Source: Ascaphus truei (Eukaryota > Chordata > Amphibia > Anura > Ascaphidae). From it: 64,000 nucleotides of DNA. The stretch's first letter is position 1. Each line of letters opens with the position of its first letter. Positions 10,440 to 22,066 of the stretch are shown one piece after another. The stretch spans positions 219,463,216-219,527,215 of the forward strand of contig CM071568.1 of assembly GCA_036426205.1 (NCBI GenBank), given 5' to 3'. The notes beneath the pieces are model-generated. The model worked only from the letters and a program-made list of their open reading frames with translations, was not told the DNA's origin and ran no database searches. A program made the translations under genes and the position numbers.

Positions 10440-10740
10440 GTTATACCCATCTACCAGCTTCACGTTGCAAAGCCAGCAACAACCTTGCACCGATCAGACC
10501 CAAAAGGTCAAAATAACTGTCTGTGAGTAGGTTTAATGGCTATGCACTTCTTTAACCCAGGCTATGCTGAAAAGCTGTGCTTATAGGGTCCATGTTGAAG
10601 TAGATAAGTAGAGAGTGACACACTAAGTGCTCATTTGCATGTAATTACCCAGAATCCCTGGCTGCAATGGAAGCATTGTTTGCTAAATGATAATGGAGAA
10701 AGACAGGGTTGCAGACCTGACTAAGACATCCAAATGTACA
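10440..10740 (+). repeat. Dispersed repeat family B, copy 1
   Basis: From about 10505 it aligns with 25445-25695: both contain GTCTGTG, TGCACTT/CCTT.AACCC, GCTGTGC or equivalent, TGACAC, GTGCTCATTTGCATGT, CCCAGAATCCCT, GTTGCAGACCTG and CTAAGACAT in the same order. No coding capacity is seen. Limits are set by loss of similarity and are approximate. Confidence 0.75.
10633..10665 (+). promoter_or_regulatory. Octamer plus STAF/ZNF143-type site
   Basis: ATTTGCAT (10633-10640) is followed after 4 bp by TTACCCAGAATCCCTGGCTG, which fits most positions of the STAF/ZNF143 consensus. Octamer next to a STAF site is the classic distal element of vertebrate snRNA-type promoters. The same pair with the same spacing recurs at 25590-25620. 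Function here is inferred. Confidence 0.5.
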
Positions 10741-11329
10741 CACTTTAAAAAAAAATTCTTTAAGGGGTAAAAACAAATACATTGGTTATCTAATTAAGAA
10801 AAAGAAGAAAACTAACACTAAAATAACTAACCTTTTCTGTTTAATAGAATTATTTATTTGAGAGTGATTAGCATGCTGAGAATGGGCATATTTACTAAGC
10901 AGTGCTACATTTTAATTCATTTTTATTTTCCTTGGGTTCTTTGTGGTTCTGGATGAATCAGTGTAGGACTTTGTAGAAAGTCAACAAGATTAATCTGAAA
11001 GTCACGCTAGAGGCTTGGCCTGTAGATACAAAGAACACGGGGAAGAAGGGCTCCTTACATAGTTCGATCAGCTAGCTTGAAGGTCATCCTCCCCACTGGC
11101 TGGCCTCAGTGCCCCCTATGTGGGTTGGATGATGGAAATCAGTTGAGATTAACTGTATCCATTTATTTTGTACATGTACAATTAATCCATTAAATATTTT
11201 ATTGTCAATAGGCCCTTTGGTCCTAAGAGGAACTGTCCATTTAGCAGACTTTGCATGCTTTCTACAGAGATCCTGTCTCTTCTTTGTATGTGATGGAACT
11301 CCAAACATATCTTCTGTTTTCTTTAGTGT
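10741..11329. other. No gene recognised
   Basis: A+T-rich sequence with no family motifs on either strand. Confidence 0.3.
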
Positions 11330-11415
11330 CTGTAAAAGTCCTATGTGCTAGGTACTGTACTGTAATTGTGAAGCGTCTCAAATCCCATTAGGAGAAACGT
11401 GCTATATGAAATAAA

Positions 11416-11448
<33 letters not shown>

Positions 11449-11449
11449 T
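11330..11449 (+). mobile_element. L2-type LINE or SINE 3' end with (ATT)n tail
   Basis: GTGAAGCGTCTC...GTGCTATATGAAATAAAG followed by about eleven ATT units (11417-11449). A GCTATATGAAATAAAG end followed by a trinucleotide tail is the usual 3' end of vertebrate L2-type retroelements and the SINEs that borrow it. Only the tail region is recognisable. Confidence 0.65.
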
Positions 11450-13666
11450 AGTGGAAATGTACAAACTGACTCCAATTTTCCTTATTTGCAAGGCACAATT
11501 AAAAATAAAAACAGCTTGCTGAATATTTACAGGAGTGCTTTGATTTCCTGTGTTTTTATGATACAAAGGGGCACTGGAGGTGTTAAACCTTGAAAATACG
11601 GCAAAATACATATACGTATCATCATGAAATATTAAAAGTCAGAAACTAATGTACTACAAAGGCCTTTAGTGATTTTAGTGTTTGGCACTGAAAAGCTTTC
11701 TAACAAATTCAACAGGATCAGGGTGTTGAGGTTTTCTGATTAGCTAATGTTTTCACCAAGACCTATAAGCAGTTAACAAACAGCGCTTTTGTTAACACCT
11801 TTGTCACAGTACTAGACATTGTCTTTCTATTTTTATTATTAAGATGTCTTTGTAAAACTGAGAATTTTTTTTCACAGCACCTTTGGGGACAAAAAAGCTT
11901 TCTGCTCTTTTAATGGAAGATGTGGAATTCTGGGATTACTTTTACATTCAGAGTTTTAACAAATTGCTAGTGTGAACAATAGTCTCCGTGCAATAGTGCA
12001 ATAATTGAGCTTTTTTTCATTATTGCTTTCAATGGACAACGCATCTCTTTTGGGGACAAATCTTACTCTTTGGAGGATTGAAACATTACTGTATTGAAAA
12101 GATACACGACTATTATTTAATTGAAGGGAGCTGTGGGATTGAGACTGGGACAAAGTGGTTTCTGTCATTCTGGGCCTTGGAATTCCAATGTCTGGCAAGA
12201 TTAAAAAAAAATAATGTTGGAGGTTTGGAATCAGAATATAGTATAAGCAAATACTTTAGAACTACCAGGAGAATAGTCCACATACTGATTATGTCGAATG
12301 TTTTCTACAACTAAAAGAAATCCATTCATTTTATGTAATATGAACATACTGGAGAATGCATCTGAGATGTCACAAATAGTTACAGTTGTTTGGAAACCAG
12401 TAAGGTGCCAATTGTCCATAATCTAGATGCAGGAAAGTTACATGGACATTCCACAGTTTCACCAGTGATTTTATTTTTCTTTACAAATGGACTTAGAAAT
12501 CTACAAGGGATATGAAAATATCAAGAGAGAAAGAGAGAAAAGCTGAGTTGAAGCAGGGTAACTCAAAATCAATATTTTGCTTTTAAACTCTTAAGGGGGG
12601 GCCCACAAGGGAAGCACTTATTCTTTCCCCCTTACTTATTATCCTCAAAGGATTGGCTGAAAAGTGGCAACTCCATTCTTAGTGTAGCTTGGACATTCCT
12701 GACTAACAAGCCACTTGTTAACAGCTGCTGCTTTGCTTTCCAACACCATATTTCGGTTTGTTGTATCAATGGCCAAAAAAGCCCAGCTTCTATTTACTCT
12801 CAAAACTCGATTTGAAAATAGTTGTATCTTTATTCATTCATTCATATTAAAGCCGGAGACTAAAAATAAACATAAGTGCTATTTTTATAATACACATACA
12901 TACTTTGTTGCTGTGAAAACCAATGTGAAACAGGGGATAGAATATTGTCCATAGCACTAAAACTATGTTAAATACATTTTGTACAATACAATCTATTCAC
13001 CAATCTTTTTTCTATTTATGAATCAGGTTCTGTTTGAGTTGGTTGATATGTTTGTGCAAGTTCACATATTCTGTCAAGCATCATTTATACAGTAGATGTA
13101 CAGTTGGCATTTCATAAATTGATTCTTCAATACTGTTGATTGTTAAAATATCTGTGTACCAGCGTCAATGCCAATATTTTTTTTCATTTGAATAATAAGA
13201 CACAATCAATGTAAATTTTTAAAGAAAAGAAAAATATTCTATGTGTCTGTATCAAGAGAAACGTGATACACATTTGGGGCAAAGTATTTACACCATATGT
13301 ATACAAAAAACCCCCATTGATTTCAATGTGTGCCTTTTTTGCTCCAGAATTGCACATGAGACATATGCCCCAGGGACAGGATTGTATCAATGTCTCCTGA
13401 CTGCAAAAATGAAGCAAAATAAATTGCATCAGTCTTATTTCAAAGTTAATTGCTTCATATCGGTTTTCTTATATGATACATTTATTGCAGTGTTTTTGCT
13501 TCAGTTTTGCAACTGGGAAACTTTGATAAATAAGAAAAGACTTACTAAACTCCAAAAAGGAGTATTGGAGCTCGATCCTGTGTTAACGGCCAATCAATTC
13601 AATGGCAATTAATGCTAGCTTGAGTTTCGATATCATTTATCAGTGCTTAGTGAATCCAAGTCTTAG
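11450..13666. other. 2.2 kb without a recognisable gene
   Basis: A+T-rich DNA. The longest frame (123 codons, 13241-13612 +) is Cys/Leu/Phe rich and matches no family I know. An AGAGAGAAAGAGAG tract is near 12525. No repeat family was identified with confidence. Confidence 0.3.
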
Positions 13667-13702
13667 GGGCCTATTCCGTAAACCTCAATAAGTGACTTAG
13701 AA

Positions 13703-13994
13703 CAGGGGGGCACAAACTTTTTTCCCTGCGCCCTCCTGCCAGCGGTCACCTTACCCCGTGCCCCCTCTAACCCCCACTTACCTCGTCTCCGGCGTCGGCG
13801 TCATGATGTCAAATGATGCCATGTTCCTATGGCGATGCCTGTAGGAAGCTGCCAGAGCCAAGGTAAGTAAAGGTTTACAGAGGCCTTGCAGCTCCCCGAC
13901 ACTTAATTTAAGTGCCTTCAGGAAGTGCGCGGGGCCTCTGTAAACCCCGTGCCCCCTGCAGGCAATCTCGCGCCCCCCAGTTTGCGCACCGCTG
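13703..13994. mobile_element. Nonautonomous hAT element, 292 bp
   Basis: Termini CAGGGGGGCACAAACTT and, on the other strand, CAGCGGTGCGCAAACT form imperfect inverted repeats with the CAG...CTG ends typical of hAT. The flanks are ACTTAGAA and ACTTAGAG, an 8-bp target duplication with one change. The termini resemble those of the larger element at 27447-28723. No coding capacity. Confidence 0.85.
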
Positions 13995-14295
13995 ACTTAG
14001 AGACTGGTAAGTCTGCACTTTCCAAGTGATATGAATGAAAATGCCCAAACTCACATTTTTGCCAGTAACTGCTATTCAGGTAGCTTTGATATGCACATCG
14101 TGGCTTAAACTCTTATATTCAAATCTTGCTACCTGAAGGGTGGCGAAATCGGAATTGCGATGTGCATATCACGGAGAAAAAATTATTGTTACTACATAGG
14201 ATTGAAGCCAGGGGTCTCCAGCACTGACCAACATTCATATCAGGTGACCGCCTACTTCAACCCTATGCAATAAAAATGAATTTACTGCCTAGGTT

Positions 14296-14555
14296 CATTA
14301 CCTTAGTGCCTTACCGCTAAGGTAATGAAGGGGTTAAATAGCAGTGCTCAGATTGTTGGTGGTAGAGGGGTGGATGAAGCTTGTAGTTACCCCAGAGTGG
14401 GTGGCTAGGCCTACCGGGAGGGCTGTGGGAGGGGTTAACCCCTGCATTACCTTAGTGGTTACCCAGCCACGAAGCTAATGAAGAGGTTAACTGCTCCCGC
14501 GATGCCTAAACACCTATCTGTGGATAACTACCTCCTTCACCCACCCCTCTACCAC
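14296..14555. repeat. Two-hairpin palindrome module, copy 1
   Basis: Hairpin 1 at 14296-14337 (CATTACCTTAG...CTAAGGTAATG then AAGGGGTTAA). Hairpin 2 starts 139 bp later at 14435-14489 (TTAACCCC..CATTACCTTAG...GAAGAGGTTAA). Hairpin 2 is the centre of a wider palindrome: GGTGGTAGAGGGGTGGATGA (about 14359) pairs with TCACCCACCCCTCTACCACC (about 14535). Copies 2 and 3 are at 18367 and 30302. Confidence 0.8.
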
Positions 14556-14931
14556 CAACACCACCACCACACAGGAATGGGCAAAAGTACCCATAGCCAA
14601 AGATGGCTAATAGTGCTTCTGTCTATTCAAATAAACAATTTAGTACAATAAAATTAAATACAATAATAAATACATTACTATAAAAAAATACTCGAGCCAT
14701 TTAATCCAGTGATTGTCACTGTGGTTATCTATATCCTCAATAGGGTATAGATAGCCACATTGAAAACCAATGACCACCCTACTAGCCATCCCCTCTAGCC
14801 TAACAACCCCCATCCCAACACATACAGTAATGGGCGAAAGCCCTATTATCCAGATCTGGATAATAGCTCATTTGCTTCTTAAACATAAAACATTAACCAG
14901 CAAACATATAATAAATAAAAGTTGTGCTTAC

Positions 14932-14990
14932 CCCTGCCAGGATCAATGCCATCTTCATCTCCTCTTCCTCTACCGTGGCACCAACAGTAA
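14932..14990 (-). other. Acid-rich open segment ending at a splice donor, copy 1
   Basis: On the minus strand ATVEEEEMKMALILAG is open up to GGCAGGG|GTAAGC, a good 5' splice site at 14931/14932. Similar segments with the same donor context are at 30726-30795 (-) and 33105-33176 (+). It may be a relic exon carried by this element family. No family is recognised. Confidence 0.3.
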
Positions 14991-15454
14991 AAAAAAATAC
15001 ACTAGCTACTGGCCTGTAACACCTTAATCACCGTAGCAGTTATTAACCACTATGGTAATGAAGGGCTTAACCACCCCACCCCCCCTACCCACCCGGGATG
15101 CCTAACCCCATTCCCACCACTACAAATACAAATGGACAAAAGCCCTAGTAGCCAAATATGGCTAATTAGGGCTTTTGCCCATTTGTGTTGAAATAAATAA
15201 AAAGTTACACAATAAAATAAAAATTAAATTTCAATACATTAATATAAATAGTAGTCAATAAATCGATTGATTGTCACTGTGGTTATCTATGCCCTCAATG
15301 GGGGCACAGATATCACATTGGCAACTAATGGGCAACCTTAAAAAAATATGTAAAAAAATATATATTACAATAAAATAAAACAAACATTTGCCAAAAAATG
15401 CATTGATTGTCACTGTGGTTATCTATGCCCTGAACTGAGTACAAATAATTACAT

Positions 15455-15730
15455 TATATTTATATTTATAAAATATTTTTACCAGGAAGTAATACATTGA
15501 GAGTTACCTCTCGTTTTCAAGTATGTCCTGGGCACAGAGTAAAACATGGTTACAAGTACAGTTACATAAATGAGCAGGGTATACATTATATACAAGACAT
15601 TGCGTGCACAGTTAAAGAAATTATATATTTTGAGCGTATGAAACAGTTACAGACCAGGTTAAAATGTGAGACAGCCTTAGATTTGAAAGTACTTAAACTG
15701 GTGGTGGATGTGAGAGTCTCTGGTAGTTAA
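15455..15730 (-). mobile_element. 3' end of the LINE family seen at 60.7-63.3 kb
   Basis: This matches 60710-60990 closely: the three-base tail region TTATATTTATAAAATATT, ACCAGGAAGTAATACATTGA, GTTACCTCTCGTTTTCAAGT, the 3' UTR and the last codons of the reverse transcriptase ORF. It is a 5'-truncated copy in the minus orientation, ending abruptly in CTCTGGTAGTTAATG. Confidence 0.85.
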
Positions 15731-15879
15731 TGAACAACATAAAAAAATGCAATTAAATAAAATACTATAAATGTGTTTCTTACCCTTGCTGGGATTAGTG
15801 GATATCGCATGTGATTCCATCAAGTTTGGTAGATAAGCCATTTTCTGTCAATCTTGATGCCTGTTCACATGGTACAGCT

Positions 15880-15975
15880 ACAAATCTGATTGGTGGTTGT
15901 ACCATTTATCAGTCAAATGTGACGTCAAAGGCCATATATAGGGTTGGTCACGTCTCATTTGACAGAAAGAAGATG
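15880..15975 (+). promoter_or_regulatory. CRE/TATA promoter-like module, copy 1
   Basis: GATTGGTGG (reverse CCAAT), ACCATTTATC, TGACGTCA (15920-15927), GGCCATATATAGGG (TATA at 15935-15940), TCTCATTT (15953) and then AAGAAGATGGTGAG. The order and spacing match 23720-23800 and 39225-39285. Just downstream, ATG|GTGAGT at 15973 reads as a consensus splice donor. Promoter activity is inferred. Confidence 0.45.
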
Positions 15976-16540
15976 GTGAGTTAATATCTCCTGGACCTGT
16001 TGAAGATGAGAAAGAAGATAAGGAAAAAACAAGAAAAAAAAGAAGATAAGAAGATCTAGTCCTCGTCATGTAGCTGAGGATTGTGGACTTATGTGCATCA
16101 GGCTGTTCTTCAAGCTGAGGATGGTTGCTATGTGGATAAAACGTTTTTAGTGCAGTTAACCTACGGAAGCCAGTACCTTTGGATAAGCAGGAGGGTCCCC
16201 AGACCGGAAATGAATGCGGTTCAGCTCCAAAGAACCCCTGTTTCAATAATATGTAGTTTAAATTAAAAATAAAAACAAGGTGATTGCCTGTAAGAGCTGT
16301 GCAGGAAGATGCAGCTCTCTCAGCGCAGCTCTTATAGACTTGAGGGAAATTGCATGGTAAGATCTCTGAAAAAGCAACTGCAAAATCGATTGGCATGGCA
16401 TCTTTGTATGAAATAGTGTCTACCAAGCAAATAAATCTTACTGAATATCGTTTTTACACAAATTTGATACCCTGAGGTAACAACATGCCAAACCGATCGA
16501 TATGGCAGTGATCTTATCGAAGCTAACTGAATTGGCCCCA

Positions 16541-17957
16541 TAGCCCCATACGTGTTTTTATGTTTCTATGGTACAATAACACTTAGGAGTCAATTTATCA
16601 AAGTCTTTGGGCTGTAAATGGTGGCAAAAAAAATGCACTAGATTTACCCCCCCCCACAAAAATGCCTTTGATTTCGACGAATTTTTTTTTTATTTGGTAA
16701 ATCTAGTATTATTAGTTTGATTGGATTATTAACCAATACAGAGATTAAACCACAGCATAACACACAAACAAACATGAACATGTTTATTCAACATTTTAAA
16801 ATATTTTTGTGTGCACTAATTACATATAACATAATATGAAGATGACACGGCTACTCTTTTAGTATAATGACCAAGCATTTTGTTTCTATATTATTGAGAA
16901 TATAGAGATTGCATATTTTGATAAACATTTGATTTTGAGCAAATTCTATACAGCTTGACACATTATTACAGCTGCATCTTGCTGATTTCTTCATGACACC
17001 CCACTGACAAGTGTAGAACCACATCTGGTACCATCTGGCACTATTTTAATGGAAGACAAATGTCACACTGACATAAATAACTTCTACAGTAGTTGTAGAT
17101 TCTCATAAAGCCCCAAATACTTGATTTGCATTGATTATACTGAGAAGTACAAATACTGTATATAGGTTCAGTGCCATGTTATGTAAATGGCCATTGACAT
17201 TGGAAAAGAAGGAATTATTACTCAATTAATTTGACTCATAATGCAGAGTTTTAGAAAAACACTTTAAGTTGTAAAAGTTTGCCACAACTTCATACAAGGG
17301 CAATAAAACCAAAGTGGGTATGTTGTTACTTTGTATAGGAGGACAATGTGAGGTATGTTACCAGAGAGAACTATAAATACAATAATTACATTAGAATTAC
17401 ACATACTGTAATAATAATAATAATAATAAAAATAATAATAATATTGACTGTATATCAGTTCTTTCAAATCAAACATTACACACAAATATAAAGCGATGTC
17501 AACCTATTATTAGTTATTGTTTATACTTGAAGGTTGTAGTGCAGAAATAATCACAGAGCCATGTAAAAAAGAGCAGTGCAATAAGATAATATTGACATGT
17601 GAAGCAAATGTAATATTTGGCAGACTGGAATTGTCTGTGTTGCTTCTCAAATGAGCCAATTCTGGCATCTGGCATAATTTCCTTAGAAGCAAAGATTCAC
17701 AAATGAAATCTAAGACTTAATTTACAAATACTCCCTTGTGAAAAGAAGCAGGGATAGACCTGCAGTATAGCTGTCTTGCAAAATGACTTGACAACTTCAA
17801 TTTAAGAAATTCATGGGCAAGGAAAATGTGAAAATCTTATATGTCTGAATGTGGAGAAAAGGGAGGAGGCATACAATACTTTCTGTATCTCTGCCAAAAA
17901 TCTGTAAACATAATATAACACACAACAATTTTGAACAAATTAGCAAAAATAACATAT
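16541..17957. other. No gene recognised; (ATT/AAT)n microsatellite
   Basis: A+T-rich. A run of AAT units lies at 17410-17443, perhaps the reverse-strand tail of an old L2-type copy. C and A homopolymers lie near 16650. The frames at 17264-17692 and 17797-18136 have no family motifs. Confidence 0.35.
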
Positions 17958-18360
17958 TGGGGCCTATGCAGGAAACGGCGAAAAGCCCTATCTCGCCAGT
18001 TTTTCGGCAAATATGCCTACAGCAATTCTGTGAATGCCGAAAAGCTGGCGAGATGAGCAAAATCCGCCGGTTTTTTTTTGGCGTAAAATTAAACTCACTG
18101 CGCGGGTGGCGAGAAGCAATATCTCGCCAGTTTTAAAACCCGCTGTATTCTAGTAGCGCCGATCAGCATCTCAGAATGGAGAATTTTTTTCCAAATCTCT
18201 CTGCCAACAAAAGTTGGCAAAAAGCTGGTGCTGAGCGGCGATACGGGACATTGACAAAATCAGGCCCTTTTCCTGCCTTGGATTGATGCCGGGGGGTACC
18301 AGTAATATCAGCACCGAAGCCCCCTCCATGCATCCGAAGCAGGAAAAATGCATTAACAGC
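17958..18360 (-). repeat. Dispersed repeat family A, copy 2
   Basis: Inverted relative to copy 1 (6961-7433). It starts GGGGCCTATGCAGGAAACGG and contains three variants of a CTATCTCGCCAGTTTT motif (near 17988, 18050 inverted, 18119). It then matches copy 1 through the AAGTTGGC, CCTTTTCCTGCCT and CATGCATCCGAAGC stretches. Confidence 0.6.
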
Positions 18361-18366
18361 CCACTT

Positions 18367-18640
18367 CATTATCTTAGCGGCTAACCGCTAAGGCAATGAA
18401 GGGGTTAACCATCCAGTACCAGGCTTATTGTGGGGAGCGGGAGTGGATGAAGGGGGTAATTGACTATTGGTGGGAGTTTATAGCTTGCGGGGGGGGTTTG
18501 CGGGTGGACTTAACCCCTTCATTACCTTAGCGGTTTATACCGCTACGGTCATGAAGGGGTTAGGCCCTATAGCTACCCACCCTCAAGCCATAAACACCCA
18601 CCGTTGGGGCGAATACACACTGCACCCATCCCCGCTAAAC
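18367..18640. repeat. Two-hairpin palindrome module, copy 2
   Basis: Hairpin 1 at 18367-18409 (TTAGCGGCTAACCGCTAA stem). Hairpin 2 at 18510-18562 (TTAACCCCTTCATTACCTTA...TCATGAAGGGGTTA), 143 bp start to start. The flanks of hairpin 2 pair further: GGGAGTGGATGA upstream with CACCCATCCCC downstream, and GTGGGAGTTTATAGCTTG with CAAGCCATAAACACCCAC. Confidence 0.8.
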
Positions 18641-18710
18641 ACAATATATATATACATACATACATATATATATTCATGTAGAGGTATCAGTACCGTGTTA
18701 GCCAAGCTTC

Positions 18711-18804
18711 AATAATCAAAAAATAAATAAAAAAATAATTAGATGATACCGTTCTGTGGCCACAGAACGGTATCATCTATTTATTTTTTTATTTTTTTGA
18801 TTAT
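18711..18804. repeat. Near-perfect 94-bp hairpin
   Basis: Arms of about 47 bp meet at CTGTGGCCACAG (18754-18765). The left arm AATAATCAAAAAATAAATAA and the GATGATACCGTTCTG part are both repeated in reverse on the right. There is no loop, so the DNA could extrude as a cruciform. Confidence 0.9.
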
Positions 18805-18945
18805 ATATATATATATCTATTATTTTATATCTATATATATATATATATATTATTATATATATCACATATCATATTATATTATATATATATATTAACACAT
18901 ATACACATACACTCACCATTATATATATATATAATACACCACTAA
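18805..18945. repeat. A+T microsatellite (TA-rich)
   Basis: Imperfect TATATA runs interrupted by TCTAT, CACATA and TTAT variants. Confidence 0.9.
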
Positions 18946-19403
18946 CCCTTTAAGGTCCCTAACATTTTTTGGATGCACAGCAATGACACTATAGGCTGGC
19001 ATTGGCCCTCGGGTGTTCCCGCAGGTGTCCCCGCTTGCCTGCAGTATCAAGTCTGTGCCCCAAAAAATAATTAAAAACACAAATACTTTTACATAAATAC
19101 ACCCCCCCCCCAACTACCCACCCCTGTTAGGCATAACCACCATCACCCCTACACACCGGGAGGCCTACCCTCCCTCCCTTGGGGACAATACCTCCTACCT
19201 CCAATACCCACATTAAAAACAATACACACCCGCAGTAAACATAACAATTATTAATAAGCTATACATAACCCAACCACACAATATGGCAAATATATTGTGG
19301 TGTTACTTAACCCCTTAATAACAATAACGGTTAATAAGCGCTAAAGTTATTAATGGATTAAGCCACCCTGCACCCATTCATTTGTAGAGTGGCTTCATCA
19401 TTC
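18946..19403. other. Fragments of the palindrome family, no gene
   Basis: Contains ACTACCCACCCCTGTTAGGC and GGGAGGCCTACCCTCC, similar to the flanks of hairpin 2 in the modules, and a TTAATAACAATAACGG...GTTATTAATGGATTAAG hairpin (about 19315-19370) that looks like a diverged hairpin 2. Confidence 0.45.
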
Positions 19404-19740
19404 ACACACATACATATATATATACATATATATATATATACATGTATATATATATATATATATACATGTATATATAGATAATATATATACATATATATAT
19501 AATATAATATATACATATATAATATATATATACATTATATTATATATATCCATATACATATATATATATATACATCTGATTATATATATAATATATACCT
19601 ATATATATATATACATATATATACATTATCATATATATATATATACATAATATATATATACATATACATATATATATAACATATCATCTCTATATATATA
19701 TATATATACATATATATATTATATATACATATACTATATA
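19404..19740. repeat. Long imperfect A+T microsatellite
   Basis: About 340 bp of TATATA with periodic ACATATA, ATTATA and CATCTG interruptions. The irregular spacing suggests either old age or unreliable consensus sequence. Confidence 0.9.
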
Positions 19741-20296
19741 TAGGGGAAGAGATGCCCTATGCGCAATAAGCCAGGAAAGAGACAAAAGGAAAATAATCAT
19801 AGGCAGTATCGTCTGTTAATATCAAGATAAGGTGGTAGAGCATACACTTACACTTATCACAATTAAAGCCTTAATCCCACACACTGGGATTCAGGAACAC
19901 TGTACTGGTATTTCCCGTTGTTTGCAATGGATCTCAGACTCCTCACGTGTGCTGCTTACTTCAGGGTCACCCTTTTCACTGCAGCGCGCGCTTATCTCCT
20001 TAACATAGGATAGAGCCACCGGGGAGGGTGGGGGGGAGGAGGGGGGGGGGGGAAGAGGGACAATGGACAAGATAGTGTAATCTTTTATATAAAAATTATC
20101 TAAAAAATAACAAACATATCTCACTCACATGGTGTGAATAATCTCAAGCAGTTGAGAGTTTAATTTAGTCTCCTCACACTCGTATAGTAAGGTGTTCCGG
20201 TTCCACTGCACTGCTGTTAGCCTGGTTTACTCCGCGTCACGTGTTCCGGCTCCAATCTCTTTCCTGGCTTATTTGCGCCTAGGTCATCTCTCCCTA
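19741..20296. mobile_element. 556-bp element with ~40-bp terminal inverted repeats
   Basis: The left end TAGGGGAAGAGATGCCCTAT, followed by GCGCAATAAGCCAGGAAAGAGA, is matched in reverse complement at the right end (TAGGGAGAGATGACCTAGG, then GCGCAAATAAGCCAGGAAAGAGA). It sits between A+T microsatellites, so a target duplication cannot be judged. A polypurine block with long G runs is at 20018-20060. No transposase frame; superfamily not assigned. Confidence 0.7.
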
Positions 20297-20467
20297 CATT
20301 ATCCATTGGCGGCAAGTGTGAGCCGCAGACCTAATTTGGCTTGCATTCAAGCAAGAATATTGTAAGGTATAACCACCTCCTGTTTGACTGATTGGCCGGG
20401 GTATTAATATTTCTTTACTACAATCCCACTAAGTGTTTGGAATCTGCGCCTGATTGTACTCGGTTTT

Positions 20468-20710
20468 ACATATATCTATATATATTTATATTATATATTA
20501 TACCAATATATATATAATATATATATATACATAATTCTATATACATATTATATATAGGTATCTCTTTTTAATATATCTACATATATATTATATACATATA
20601 TATATATTATACATATATTATATTATATCTCTCTCTCTCTCTCTCTCTCTCCTCTCCTCTCTATCTCTCTCTCTCTCTATCTACTCATCTATCATCATAT
20701 ACTATATATA
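20468..20710. repeat. A+T then (TC)n microsatellite
   Basis: Irregular TATATA DNA to about 20625, then CTCTCTCT with TATC interruptions to about 20690. Confidence 0.9.
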
Positions 20711-20829
20711 ATTCTTGCTACATCAACCGTCTCTCTACTCCGGCTCCGCCCGTCTTCCGGGACTGTTCACACGTCATTTTTAGGGTAGGTTAAATGATGA
20801 GACGTCACCGTACTGTTTCCTTGACAACA

Positions 20830-21345
20830 GGCCTTGCCGGTTGTTATTTAGTCCCAGGCACTGAGACTGCCATTGAAAACAGAAACAAAGCCAAACAAAA
20901 GCTGCTCATCTGAGCGATAACTAAACTTAGATATCTTAGATAACTTAAACTAGATATAGGGCTGGAAGTGGCTTTTCCACTTCCAACACAACAACAGTCC
21001 TTTTGCAGTCTGACAAATGAACACAATGATGACCCTGTTTTGGGGAAGAAGGCTTCCGCCCCTCTGTAGTTCAGCAGCCTTCCAGCCTCCAGGCTATTGG
21101 CAGAGGCAGAGCAAACAGGAATCAGTCTTATACACCTGATTTCTAATTAGCATGACAGGTGACAGAAATCAGGCAGCAGACAAACTCTGGTCTGGATCTC
21201 TCATCCCTCAGTTCCAGCGCTTACCAAACTGTGGGATGGAGTGTATGTATTATAAGGCTGCACTCCCAGGCCAAACAGGATAGAAACTGTTCAGTATCCT
21301 GGGAGCCCTATATACGGAATTTATTACCATCCCCTGGTTTCTGTC

Positions 21346-21348
<3 letters not shown>
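20830..21348 (-). mobile_element. LTR-like block (possible Gypsy-type LTR)
   Basis: On the minus strand it starts TGTGACAGAAACCAGG at 21348, the same eight bases as the block ending at 10396. A GGTAATAAATTC site, a CGTATATAGGG TATA-like site and a moderately G+C-rich body follow. The distal end (near 20830) and the target duplication are not resolved. A (TA)n tract (21349-21376) abuts the start. Confidence 0.4.
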
Positions 21349-21379
<31 letters not shown>

Positions 21380-21520
21380 TAGTCATGGTATGGAGATTTG
21401 CACTCACGGTTTGGTTAGAAGGCAGATGCTTGTCCCATATGTAGCATATAGACGTGTGGTAACCAGGGGATCCTGATGACCAAAGAAGACAGCACACCGC
21501 AAAGATGATATCAAAAAAGT

Positions 21521-21600
21521 GTATTATGAAACACAGGGCCGCCAACGTTTTGGTCCTCTCAACGGGACCTTCCTCAGGGCAGTGCACAACAGACTAATAC
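21521..21600 (-). ncRNA. Hammerhead-ribozyme-like motif 3
   Basis: Minus strand: outer strand GTATTA, ACTGCC, core CTGAGGA, extra A, stem II GGTCC...GGACC, AAAAC (GAAAC with one change), GTT, then GGCGGC and TAATAC. ACTGCC pairs with GGCGGC over 5 positions including one wobble, and GTATTA with TAATAC over 6. CTGAGGA fits CUGANGA. The G-to-A change in the second core box would be expected to abolish cleavage. Confidence 0.4.
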
Positions 21601-22066
21601 AAGCACCCATATATACCCCTAAAAACATACATGAAATCACCTGAAAACAATCATGGAAAATCCAAATTACAATCCCAGGTACAACCCACAACATATCACA
21701 GCCAATCAAACATACTGATACTGACCAGCACCAATGAAACAACTTGATCTGAACCCTTGTCTGATTGGTCACCTGGTCTACCAATGCCGTCCACATAATG
21801 ATGTCACTGTGCAACCTGATCGCGTCATGGTAACCATAGCAAAACATGCATAGTGTATAAAGAAAAAGAACATGCACGAACATCTAGATCTTAATATAGA
21901 CATATGTATGCAGAAATAAGAGAAGCTGCGCGCATTAACACAACCCAATCGTGCTGCGTTGGCAACCTGACAGACTCCCTGTGACCGCATATGTGTCTAT
22001 ATGTCGTGCCGTTTGCAACCTGACAGGAGTCTGTTACACCGCGCTTGTGTTACTTACCCCGAACAG
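21601..22066. other. Flank of hammerhead-like motif 3, no gene
   Basis: Could be part of a Penelope-like terminal repeat, given its position beside the motif. From about 21925 it shows early degenerate copies of the CCTGACAG/GCAACCTGACAG units that lead into the minisatellite. Confidence 0.35.

Larger units (their letters stand above)
13667..16540. mobile_element. Palindrome-rich element with degenerate terminal inverted repeats
   Basis: The left end reads GGGGCCTATTCCGTAA (13669). The right end, reverse-complemented, reads GGGGCCAATTCAGTTAGC (ending near 16538). Family A has the same kind of terminus. Inside are the two-hairpin module (14296-14555), a GATTGTCACTGTGGTTATCT motif repeated at 14711, 15266 and 15406, an open segment ending at a splice donor, a promoter-like module and a LINE fragment. 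It encodes no transposase. The 13703-13994 hAT copy inserted later. The target duplication is unclear and the ends are approximate. Confidence 0.5.

Noticed and set aside
15878..16426. 182-codon minus-strand frame
   Set aside because: It crosses a promoter-like module and purine tracts of a dispersed element, has no domain, and its composition follows the repeat.
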